A DNA stretch of 28,607 nt from NCBI GenBank assembly GCA_025769875.1, contig JAGFNK010000639.1, forward strand, positions 1 to 28,607, in the 5' to 3' direction. Positions 9,178-18,424 of this stretch are shown here, piece after piece (the stretch's first letter is position 1; each line of letters starts with the position of its first letter). The notes below the pieces were generated by a model. That model was not told the origin of the DNA, searched no databases, and was given only the letters and a program-made list of their open reading frames with translations. This DNA comes from Russula earlei (lineage: Eukaryota; Basidiomycota; Agaricomycetes; Russulales; Russulaceae). The position numbers and the translations under genes were made by a program.

Positions 9178-9764
9178 TGTTAAGGCTCCAAAGTGCCTTA
9201 AATAAGATCAATGGTTGCATCTATAAACACATCCTACCAATGCAGATATGCTTGAGTCAAGCAAGCAATACTCGTGGAGAGGAAGGAGTGTTAGATCCTT
9301 CTGGAGTATGTCAACAAGATGAGAGGGGCTCTGCAGATGGGGTAGGAGTCAACTGTTTGGGATTGGCAAACTAAGTTGAGCTTAAGGCTCAACTGCGATG
9401 AACTGGGGGCTTTATATAGCCCTCAGGGATAAGGTTCTCGCTACTGTAGGTGCAGATTGGTGCTATAGTAGTGAAGATGGCTCATAGAAGCAATAGTTGC
9501 TTCTGTTGTAAACAATCTTGGTGCTCCAAGCATTAAGTGCTTCCATAGTAGCAATCTTGGTGTCATAAGTACTTTCCTAATCAGAAAACAACATACATAG
9601 CAATACAGGTACATCTGGAACAGAAGCAATGTGATTCATTGCTTCTGTAACACATCTTCAGAAAGATATGATCAATGTGTTCCAAATGCAATATCAAGGA
9701 ACATAAACAGTCAAGATCTGATGCATGCATGATGCAAATGATGCAGTCCATAGTTCAGGCATTA

Positions 9765-11259
9765 TGATGACTCACTGTTGAACAATCCAGTTCAAGAGTG
9801 AGGGAGAAGCTCAAAGACAAGTCGATAAACATCCAAGACAGCGTGAGCGAGAAGTAGGGTCCAAAGCAGTACCAAGTACTAAAGAGGTATGGTTACTGGT
9901 AATATTGAGAAGTTACGCAGGGAAGAGGCCAGATTGATCACAAGGGGATGGTCCTTAAAGGAGTATCCCAGGGATGGAGAGTGCCATAAACAAATGGACA
10001 GTCTGAAGACTGTCTGCTACTTTATTGAGCGCTTATATACTACAAGAGAACCGCTAAATAGGGAACAAGTCATAACCTTGTTATCAAGCACAATTGGTGG
10101 ATGAGTAAGAAGTTGGAGTATGCTTACTGAGCATGCTCAGTCATGCTCAGTAAGCTGCTGAGTAAGAAGGCTCCTCTTGATGAGTAAGAGCCATTACTGT
10201 CCACATGTTCACTGTCTTAGTACATGTGCAAAGCACCTGATTCATTTACTGTTAGTTAGTTTAGGGCCAGTCATTTGAGGACTTGTAGTTTGGTTCAAGG
10301 AGTAGAGTTGCTTATAAGGCCCCTTATATAGTCCTATTAGGGTCATTAGAGTCGACCCTAATACTTATCTTAAGGTCCTTAGTTGTTAAGATCTTGTCTG
10401 CGCCTCTATTGTTTTGCTTACCTATGTTTGCTTATGGACTGCTTACTAATGGGTTACTAACTGATGACTCATTGCTTACTGATTGCTTACGAATGGCTTA
10501 CTGGTTCGATGACTCATTGCTTACAGATTGATGACAGATTCTAGGAAAGGATGACTCACATGTGAGTCATTTCTGATACTTTTGAATTGCGCTCTACGTT
10601 TCTGGATACTACTGGTTCTCAGCTATGTGTACCCCAAGTTTTGTACGAAACGGATCAGCCGTTGTCGAGATATCGTATAAATACTCTGATGTACCAATAG
10701 TTGAGCCTTATGCTCAACTTACTCTTTGCAACAAGAAATATCATTCTTGTCAACACTATCTCAAAACTCTCAAGTGCTCTAAGTGAAAGAGGCCCTTCTC
10801 ATCTCTTACACTTATTCTTTAATATCAAAGGATTTGAAGTCTAGTGCTTGAACTATATCAAGCAAACTCTTTCACTAAGAGTCGGTATTAAGATCTAAGC
10901 AGATCTTAACATTAGTATTGCTTTATAGTTTGCTCTATGGTTATTAGAGTTAGTCTAATAACGCGTTGTAGGGCTGTTAGTGTCTTGTTAGTGCCTCTTG
11001 TAGAGCACTTAGAGTCGTCATAAAGGGTCCTTAGAGAGGCTATAAGACTGTCCTTTATTGCTAAAAGGGTTGCCACTAAGTGGGGCTTGCTGTATGTCGA
11101 TTGTGCCAAGAATCGCTTGCGCGACAATGTATGCGCAATATTGTGGACACCTCTACTCACCCCTTTTGTCCATGTGAACAGGGTGACACCATAGAGGCTG
11201 GGTTTCCTCTAATAAGGAAGGGTCCTTCAAGGGCCCTCTCTGGGAAATGGTTCATGACA
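9765..11259 (-). repeat. solo LTR, family LTR1, copy b (carries nested LTR2)
   Basis: Reverse complement of LTR1. The right end is TTCATGACA at 11259 and the left end TGATGACTCACTG. GGCAT flanks it on both sides, with two extra bases (TA, 9763-9764) at the left. Length without the nested LTR2 and its duplication is 962 bp, against 961 bp in copy a. It keeps the TATA box and the GGACAGTC hairpin (9989-10010). CpG content is intermediate between copy a and copies c and d. Confidence 0.9.
10384..10911 (+). repeat. solo LTR, family LTR2, copy b
   Basis: 528 bp, TGTTAAGATC to GATCTTAACA, flanked by an exact TTAGT duplication (10379-10383 and 10912-10916). It lies inside LTR1 copy b. The U3 palindrome is at 10551-10570 with centre CATG. 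The TATA box and perfect GTTGAGC/GCTCAAC hairpin are at about 10676-10720. Confidence 0.95.
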
Positions 11260-11304
11260 GGCATCCAGCATCTTCCAGACCCTAAACCACTTGGTAACAC
11301 CATG

Positions 11305-11405
11305 CTAGCAAGAGGTAATGTGAAGTAAGTCAAAGATAATGTGCAATAAGGAGTAATAAGCACCAATTAAGTGTCAGTAAACAGCCAATCAATTGGGGAA
11401 CAGGG
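11305..11405. other. short spacer, possibly the 3' tip of a lost LTR3-family element
   Basis: 101 bp without a gene. Its last bases, GGGGAACAGGG, are purine-rich and abut the TGTTAC start of the LTR3 at 11406. This resembles a polypurine tract, so the spacer may be the remnant 3' end of an element whose body was lost. Confidence 0.3.
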
Positions 11406-12026
11406 TGTTACTGAGTGGTTTGGGGTCTGGAAGATGCCAGAACACCTGAACTATGGACTGCATTGTTTGCATCATGTGTGGGTCAAATCTTGACTGATTA
11501 TGTTCCTTGATATTGTGTTCAGAACGCATTGATCACATCTTTCAGACAATGCATTAAAGAAGCAATTGGTAGCATTGCTTCTGTTCCAGATGTTCCTGTA
11601 CTGCCACGTACGTCCCTTCCCTGATTGGGAAAGTACTTATGACACCGAGATTGCTACTAGGGAAGCACTTAATGCTTCCAGCACCGAGATCGTTCACATA
11701 GAAGCAACCTCACTTCTATGAGCCGTCCTTTGCTTCTATAGCACTGACCAGTACTACAGTAGCATGAACCTTATCCCTGTAGGGCTATATAAAGCCCTCA
11801 GTTGTAGCAGTTGAGCCTTAAGCTCAACTTAGTTTGCCAATCCCAAACAGTTGACTCCTACCCCATCTGCAGAAGCCCCTCTCATCTTGTTGTCATACTC
11901 CAGAAGGATCTAACACTCCTTCCCCTCCATGAGTATTGCTTGCTTGACTCAAGCATATCTGCATTGGTAGGACGCATTCATAGATGTGACCATTGATCTT
12001 ATTTAAGGCACTTTGGAGCCTTAACA
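11406..12026 (+). repeat. LTR, family LTR3, copy b
   Basis: 621 bp, TGTTACTGAG to GCCTTAACA, in promoter orientation on the + strand. The flanks do not match (caggg left, agaat right), so it is either a 3' LTR remnant or a product of deletion or recombination. TATATAAA is at 11786-11793 and a perfect hairpin GTTGAGC-CTTAA-GCTCAAC at 11810-11828. Its right end truncates the Plavaka transposase. Confidence 0.85.
11786..11828 (+). promoter_or_regulatory. LTR3 TATA box and downstream hairpin
   Basis: The first T of TATATAAA (11786) is 24 nt before the first stem base (11810), the same distance as in LTR1 and LTR2. The stem is 7 bp with a 5-nt loop and is perfect in copies a, b and d. Copy c has one G-U pair, and copy e has lost the upstream half by a short deletion near 22526. 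Confidence 0.6.
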
Positions 12027-15000
12027 AGAATGGGATTGGTGTATTTGCTGCCTGAGTGCACAATGTTGCTGTTGAGGCATTGGGGTAGTTTGCCTGAGCA
12101 ATGAAATTGGCCAGGGCATCTTGAAAGTCAATCATGCTGTACATCCTAGCAAGATTGTCAAATGATACCACCTTAATTGTGGGGTTTTGTGCCATCTTGA
12201 GAATGCTAAGACAAGTCTGCAGGGGACCAATTGATGTCCTGATGTCAGCTTCACACTGCTCACCCTGCTGCTGCTGCTTAATGGATGCCACATGCTGTTG
12301 GACTTTCTTGCAATGCTCCAACCATGTGGTCATCTGTGAGTAGTCATCCTTGTGGTTTGTGGCATGGTATGCATCCTTTGCAAAATCTATGTGAAGATGC
12401 TTGGTTTGTTCTGTATTATAGTTGTCAGTGGTGCCAAAATACATGATTGATGACTGGTAGTGAAGGAGACCATGGAGTTTGGGGATGTTAAAGTCCTCCC
12501 AGGTACCAAGGTCAACAAAGACTGCCTTATTCTCATGGAAGTGTTCAAGCACATCCTGAAGGCATAAGAGTATCACTTGTATGGCTTGGGTACTGTGTAA
12601 GGTACAAAAGGTCAATAAACATGCACACTACTTTGATGACACACATTGACACATGGCCACTGAGAAGAGGGATATCAAAAACAACCCCAAGGAGAACATG
12701 ACAAATGTCCTTGTGTTCCTGTCCTGAAACATAAGACAGTGATGTTATGTCTTTGGTAAAAAACATAATGTTGTGATTTGGGGGGTAACAAGCAGCAGCA
12801 TCAGTTGATTGGTGCTGACCCAAAGACAGTTGGACTTGTTAGCCACACAATGAGATGTTTCATAACACCTCAAAACACCTCAAAGTAATTGGTGAAGGAT
12901 ATCAGGGGTGATTGACAGGAAGATGTCAGTGAATGGGAGAGACTCCCAGAAAGGGTGAAAAATGGGCTTGAGACCAGCTTCTTGACAGGCTCTATGGAAC
13001 ATGCCTACATCCCCATCTGCTAGGTGATATATGTGCTTTACATCACTAGAGAGACAGGGTGGGAATTCTTCAAAGTTGCCTAGTCAATCACAAGGAACCA
13101 GACACTTGGGGTAGCTACCACTGTATGTACAGGTGACAAGAGACTGTTCAGGGTAATCACCAATGAAGACTGCAAATATTGGATGGCAGTGATGCCAGAT
13201 TCCATCTGTGCTCATCATAGCAATCCCCATTTCTCCACAGGAACTGATTGAGGCCAAAACAGTTTGCATACATGTATGGAATAGATTTGCCAAGGCACAG
13301 CATTGAGCTGCCTTGTTTGTCATGCCTTCTAGGTTTGTTGTTGGAATATAGCCAATTATTACTTGTGTGTGGCATGACAGCTTTTGACAAATGTCCTTCA
13401 GGATATTTACAATTGTGAGATATACTGGGTATGCTGTCTTCCCACAGAAGACAGTAAGCTGTGTTTTGTCAGACAAGAGGATGACAGGAACAATGGTTGC
13501 ACCCAGTTGATGAGATTCAAGGGACATCTGGCTCCATCATAAGTGTATAATCAAAAGTGAAAGTTGGTGTTATGCACCTGGACCATCCACCACCAATCAC
13601 TTGTATACATCTCATCAAGAATGCAACATGTTTGGTCAGGGGAGGTATAAAGTTGCACAGGCACAAACACAAGGTTCTTCATGAAATTAGGGTTGCCATA
13701 GAGAGTTCAGATACATTGTAAGGCATCATGGAAAAAGAACTGAAGACACTCATGCCCAATGACCAGTTCCTTGCAATGGAATGGCAGTCACCCTGGAAAC
13801 TTCTTGTCTATAATATTATTCAATTCCCTCATCATTTTGTGGGATGGTGTTAAGATCCACTTAGATCTTAATACTGACTCTTAGTGAAAGAGTTGCTTGA
13901 TATAGTTCAAGCACTAGACTTCGAATCCGTTGATATTATCTCAGGAAGAGTGAATGTAAGAGATGAGAAGAGCCTCTTTCACTTAGAGTGCTTGAGAGTT
14001 TTGAGATAGTTTGACAAGAATGATATTTCTTGTTGTAGAGAGTAAGTCGAGTGTAAGGCTCGACTGTTGGTACATCAGAGTATTTATATGATATCTCAAC
14101 AATGGCTGATCCATTTCATATGAAACTTGGGGTACACATAGCTGAGAACCAGTAGTATCCAAAAGCATAGAGCGCAATTCGAAAGTATCAGAAATGACTC
14201 ATGCATGAGTCATTCTTTCCTAGTGTCTGTCATCAATCGGTAAGCAATCAGTCATCAAGCTAGTAAGCAATCTGTAAGCAACGAGTAAGCAATGAGTCAT
14301 CAGTCAGTAACCAATCAGTCAGCAGTCAGTAAGCAAGCATAGGTAAGCAAATGATCGAGACGCAGACTAGATCCTAACAGATGGCTCAAGCTTCCCTTTC
14401 TCTATCCCTCAGTGCTATAATGTGTGAACATATACCTCAGGGATTGCAAGTAGATCTGTGACCACTGACAATGTTGGGCCATGCATCTTTGCCCAATGTG
14501 CAGTTTCCCAGTCATTTTTGGGAGGAAAATGGAGCCCATATGGTGTCTCCAGGCACTGCACTACTAGTCCCATTTGCTGCATGGATGTCATATGGTCCAG
14601 CAATCAGGGCGCCAAGGTGACCAAATGGAAACTGGTCAGTGACAACTGTTAGCACTACCTCTGATTCACATGCCTCAGTCCAAGCAGGTAGGTGATCAGG
14701 ATACCTGGAAATTGCAGGTAATGGTGGTTTGATGGCAGTTTCCTGTCCAGGCAAGCACAGATTGTTTATTTGATCATCATATCCTGAGATGTCAATAGTA
14801 AGCATTAGCAATAAGCATTGTATGGAGACTCACTGTCTGATTGTGCAACTCCCAAAACAGGGTTATTGACCAAAGGCCCATCATCCACAGTGGAGTCATG
14901 TTCACCACAAGAGGGGTTATTGGAAATGATCTGTGGTGCACGAGTTGGGATTGATGCTAGCAAAGGTGGTGAGCAATGAATGGACCAAGACTCCAAATGG

Positions 15001-15115
15001 GCTGGTGTGGTATTATGCACTATATGACAGTGCACACCTCCTAGTCTTTGAAATGTGTTGAGAAAAGCTGTGATGGGTAAAGTCACAGTCACAGCCTGGA
15101 CAGTGGATCTGTGTG
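12027..15115 (-). pseudogene. Plavaka-type transposase fossil
   Basis: This is the decayed transposase of a Plavaka DNA transposon (a fungal CACTA-like group). It reads right to left: a C2H2-like zinc finger (about 15030-15115, C-P-G-C then F-S-Q-H); a W-A-K-M-H-G-P block followed by L-L-A-I-P-E-V (about 14430-14570); after the LTR2 insertion, D-E-M-Y-T-S-D-W-W-W (about 13590-13640); V-I-L-L-S-D-K-T-Q-L-T and T-A-Y-P-V-Y-L-T-I (13400-13500); S-I-T-P-D-I-L-H-Q-L-L (about 12890-12930); and P-K-L-H with F-G-T-T-D-N-Y-N-T-E (about 12400-12480). I recognise this block order from the Plavaka family. Many positions where basic residues are usual read Cys, His, Trp or Gln, as CGN decay would give. 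The frame has stops and shifts, and the C terminus is cut at 12027 by LTR3. No terminal inverted repeat was found. Confidence 0.82.
13848..14379 (-). repeat. solo LTR, family LTR2, copy c
   Basis: 532 bp, inverted relative to copies a and b, flanked by an exact GATGG duplication (13843-13847 and 14380-14384). It splits the Plavaka fossil. It carries the U3 palindrome at 14194-14213 (centre TGCA). Its hairpin has both arms changed together (GTCGAG/CTCGAC, near 14050-14070). Confidence 0.94.
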
Positions 15116-15679
15116 GCTTTCATGATGGAATGCTCAACTAGTTGAGAAGGGGAGGAGTGGGAAGTCACAGTCAGAATAGGCTATGCACTTTTAACATAAA
15201 ATGTGACTTACATTGACCATCAAACCCCCATCACCATTCCTGTCATTTCTAGCAATGGATCTAAAAGGTACTTCAGATTTTATTCATGTCAGCATATCTA
15301 ATATTAAAAGTAGGGAATAAGTGCAGTTTATCATCTGATGACACTGATCCCCCTAGCTCCACCAATTTGGCTGTGCAGCCAACCTACAATACCCCACTTG
15401 CAAAGAAGGCACAGAAGTCTGGTACTGTATCCACAAAAGTCTAGTGCATCATGGTAACATAGATGCAGCATGTGTTGACTTGGATTCAAAGGGTTTGACT
15501 TTGGATATCAAGGAGGGAATGATGATTGCAGGGGCATTGCACCCATGCCAAGGCAATTGGAGCAAAGTGCATACACATGCTGACAAATAAGGTTTGTTCA
15601 CCAAACAAACAAAAGACTGATGGTTTTTTTTTTTCTCCCTCCCCAGTGTCTGCTTTCATTTGTGGTGATAGTGGTAGTG
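15116..15679. other. no gene recognised; likely upstream part of the Plavaka element
   Basis: 564 bp of A/T-rich, CpG-poor DNA with short interrupted reading frames on both strands. It includes a T10 run near 15626-15635 next to a pyrimidine tract. It lies directly 5' of the Plavaka zinc finger, so it may be that transposon's 5' flank, but I saw no terminal repeat. Confidence 0.4.
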
Positions 15680-16008
15680 TGTCATGAACCATTTCCTGGA
15701 GAGGGCCCTTGAAGGACCCTTCCATATTAAAGGAAACCCAGGCTCCATGGTGCCACCCTGTTCACATGACCAAAAGGGGTGAGTAGAGGTGTCCACAATA
15801 TTGCATGCACATTGTCATATGATTAATTCTAGGCACAATTGACATACAGCAAGCCCTACTTAATGGCAACCTATCTAACAGTAAAGGACAGTATTAAAGG
15901 CTCCCTAAGGACCCTTTAAGACAACCTCAAGTGCCTTACATTGGACATTAAAGAAGATACAATAGGCCCTAGAATGTCACATTAGACTAACTCTAATAAC
16001 CTTAGAAC

Positions 16009-16954
16009 TGTCAGAACTTACTGTTGAACAATCCAGTTCAAGAGTGATACAAGAGCTCAGAGACAAGTTGACTGAGTTCAAGGATGAAGTTGGCTAAGAG
16101 CAATGTCCAAACAAGTAGCAAGTACCAGAGAGGAACTGGTACTGGCTGTGAGAGATGTTCACAGAAGGAGAGGGCCAGATTGTACTAGATAGGGCAGTCA
16201 CAAAGGAGTACCCTTGGTAATGGAGTGCCACAAATCAAATGGACAGTCTGAAGACTGTCTGCTACATTATTGAGCACTTATATACTACAAGGGAACTGCT
16301 AAATAGAGAACAAGTCATAACCTTGTTATCAAGCACAATTGACTGATGAGTAAGAAGTTGGACCATGCTTAGTGAGCATGCTCAGTCATGCTCAGTAAGC
16401 TGCTGAGTAAGGAGGTCTATAATGACCTCTAGTGTTCATGTGTTCACTGCCTAGTGCATGGGCAAAGCATCTACTTCATTTACTGTTAGTTAGTTTAGGG
16501 CCAGTCATTTAGGGACTTGGGGTATTTGTCAGTGGAATAGTGTTGCCTATAAGGCCCCTTTTATAGTTCTATTAGGGTCCTTAGAGTTGACCCTAATATC
16601 TGTATTAAGGTCCTTAGTATCACCTTATATTTTGTTCTAAGGTTATTAGAGTTAGTCTAATAACATGTTCTAGGGCCTATAGTATCTTCATTAATGTCCA
16701 ATGTAAGGCACTTGAGGTCATCCTAAAGGGTCTTTAGGGAGCCTTTAATGCTGTCTTTTATTGTTAGCCACTAAGTAGGGCTTGCTGTATGTTGATTGTG
16801 CCTAGAATCAATCATGTGACAATGCACGCACAATATTGTGGACACCTTTACTCACCCCTTTTGGTCATGTGAACAGGGTGGCATCATAGAGGCTGGGTTT
16901 CCTTTAATATGGAAGGGTCCTTCAAGGGCCCTCTCTAGGAAATGGTTCATGACA
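16009..16954 (-). repeat. solo LTR, family LTR1, copy d, inverted inside copy c
   Basis: 946 bp, from TGTCAGAACTTACTG to GGTTCATGACA on the + strand. The flanks are AGAAC (16004-16008) and AGAAT (16955-16959), a target duplication with one change. The host is another LTR1 in opposite orientation, giving an inverted repeat of about 330 bp arms (15680-16008 against 16626-16954). Confidence 0.87.
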
Positions 16955-17075
16955 AGAATGAACTATAAAGCATACTAAAGACCTTAATATGGATATTAGG
17001 GTTGACTCTAAAGACCCCAATAGAACCTTATAAGGGGCCTTATAGGAAACACTGTTTCGCTGCCAAATACCCCAA

Positions 17076-17695
17076 TGTTAAGGCTCCAAAGTGCCTTAAA
17101 TAAGATCAATGGTCGCGTCTATAAACGTGTCCTACCAATGCAGATATGCTTGAGTCAAGCAAGCAATACTTGTGGAGGGGAAGGAGTGTTAGATCCTTCT
17201 AGAGTATGACAATAAGATGAGAGGGGCTCTGCAGACGGGGTAGGAGTCAACTGTTTGGGATTGGCAAACTAAGTCGAGCTTAGGGCTCAACTGTTACAAC
17301 TGGGGGCTTTATATAGCCCTACAGGGATAAGGTTTGTGCTACTGTAGTACTGGTCGGTGCTATAGAAGCAAAACATGGCTCATAGAAGCAAGGTTGCTTC
17401 TATGTAAACGATCTCGGTGCTGGAAGCATTAAGTGCTTCCTTAGGAGCAATCTCGGTGTCATAAGTACTTTCCCAATCAAGGAAGCGACGTATGTGGCAG
17501 TATAGGAACATCTGGAACAGAAGCAATGCTACTCATTGCTTCTTCAATACTTCTTCAAACAGATACGATCAACACGTTCCGAACGTGATATCAACGAACA
17601 TAAATGATCAAGATCTGACGCACACATGATGCAAACAGTGCAGTCCATAGTTCAGGTGTTCCGGCATCTTCCGGACCCCAAACCACTTGGTAACA
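17076..17695 (-). repeat. solo LTR, family LTR3, copy c
   Basis: 620 bp, TGTTAAGGCTCC to CTTGGTAACA on the + strand, flanked by an exact CCCAA duplication (17071-17075 and 17696-17700). It is inserted in LTR1 copy c. Its downstream hairpin has one G-U pair (GTTGAGC/GCTCGAC). Confidence 0.94.
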
Positions 17696-17762
17696 CCCAA
17701 GTCCCCAAATGACTGGCCCTAAACTAACTAACAGTAAATGAATCAGATGCTTCACATGTGCA

Positions 17763-18383
17763 TGTTAAGGCTCCAAAGTGCCTTAAATAAGATCAATGGT
17801 CACATTGATGAATGCATCCTACCAATGCAGATATGCTTGAGTCAAGCAAGCAATACTTGTAGAGGGGAAGGAGTGTTAGATTTTTCTGAGTATGACAACA
17901 AGATGAGAGGGGCTCTGAAAATGAGGTAGGAGTCAACTGTTTGGGATTGGCAAACTAAGTTGAGCTTAAGGCTCAACTACTATGAACTGGCGGCTTTATA
18001 TAGCCCTCAGGGATAAGGTTCATGCTACTGTAGTACTTGGTCAGTGCTATAGTAGCGGAAGGCAGCTCATAGAAGCAATAGTTGCTTCTGTGTAAATGAT
18101 CTTGGTGCTGGAAGCATTAAGTGCTTCCATAGTAGCAATCTCAGTGTCATAAGTACTTTCCCAATCAGGGAAGCAACATACGTGGCAGTACAGGAACATC
18201 TGGAACAGAAGCAATGCTACCCATTGCTTCTTTAACACATCTTCTGAAAGATACGATCAACGCGTTCCGAACGCAATACCAAGGAACATAAATGGTCAAG
18301 ATCTGACCTACATATGATGCAAACAATGCAGTCCATAGTTCAGGTGTTCCAGCATCTTCCAGACCCCAAACCACTTGGTAACA
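17763..18383 (-). repeat. 3' LTR of element 2, family LTR3, copy d
   Basis: 621 bp. On the minus strand it starts TGTTACCAAG directly after a purine tract and 41 nt after the pol stop. The flanks (gtgca and tcacc) do not match, as expected for one LTR of a full element rather than a solo LTR. This links family LTR3 to element 2. Confidence 0.87.
18071..18230. promoter_or_regulatory. three GAAGCA inverted repeats in the LTR3 U3 region
   Basis: Three perfect inverted repeats share a GAAGCA core: AGAAGCAA-TAG-TTGCTTCT (18071-18089), GGAAGCA-TTAAG-TGCTTCC (18110-18128) and GAAGCAATG-CTACC-CATTGCTTC (18208-18230). They lie upstream of the minus-strand TATA box. They could be binding sites for a dimeric regulator or RNA stems; neither is shown. 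Confidence 0.5.
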
Positions 18384-18396
18384 TCACCCCTCCTTC
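18384..18396 (-). other. polypurine tract of element 2
   Basis: On the minus strand GAAGGAGGGGTGA directly abuts the TGTTACC start of the LTR. It would be the primer site for plus-strand DNA synthesis. It matches the placement seen in element 1. Confidence 0.75.
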
Positions 18397-18424
18397 AGAT
18401 TGGTGGTCCCACATGCCAATGATT

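Larger units (their letters stand above)
9178..11299 (-). repeat. solo LTR, family LTR3, copy a (carries nested LTR1 and LTR2)
   Basis: On the + strand it starts TGTTAAGGCTCC and ends CTTGGTAACA. The flanks are identical, CCATG at 9173-9177 and 11300-11304. Without the nested 1502 bp it is 620 bp, the same as the other full LTR3 copies. The TATATAAAG promoter reads on the minus strand, which sets the orientation. It is interrupted at 9763 by LTR1 copy b with GGCAT duplicated (9758-9762, 11260-11264). Confidence 0.92.
15680..17762 (+). repeat. broken LTR, family LTR1, copy c (left half, in three pieces)
   Basis: It starts TGTCATGAACC at 15680. LTR1 sequence is present in 15680-16008, 16960-17075 and 17701-17762, about 507 bp, which is the left half of the 961-bp family. 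The gaps are LTR1 copy d, LTR3 copy c and, at 17763, the 3' end of element 2. The right half should lie beyond the 5' end of element 2 and is missing. This copy has almost no CpG left. Confidence 0.85.

Noticed and set aside
8867..9220. Short protein on the minus strand next to element 1
   Set aside because: It runs across the boundary of LTR3 copy a and a purine tract; no conserved block.
17763..18383. Solo LTR3 that lost its duplication
   Set aside because: It abuts a polypurine tract and the end of pol of element 2, so unmatched flanks are expected for a 3' LTR.
9178..18383. Regularly repeated units suggesting a CRISPR-like or satellite array
   Set aside because: The units are LTRs of about 530-960 bp with target duplications and irregular spacing, in both orientations.
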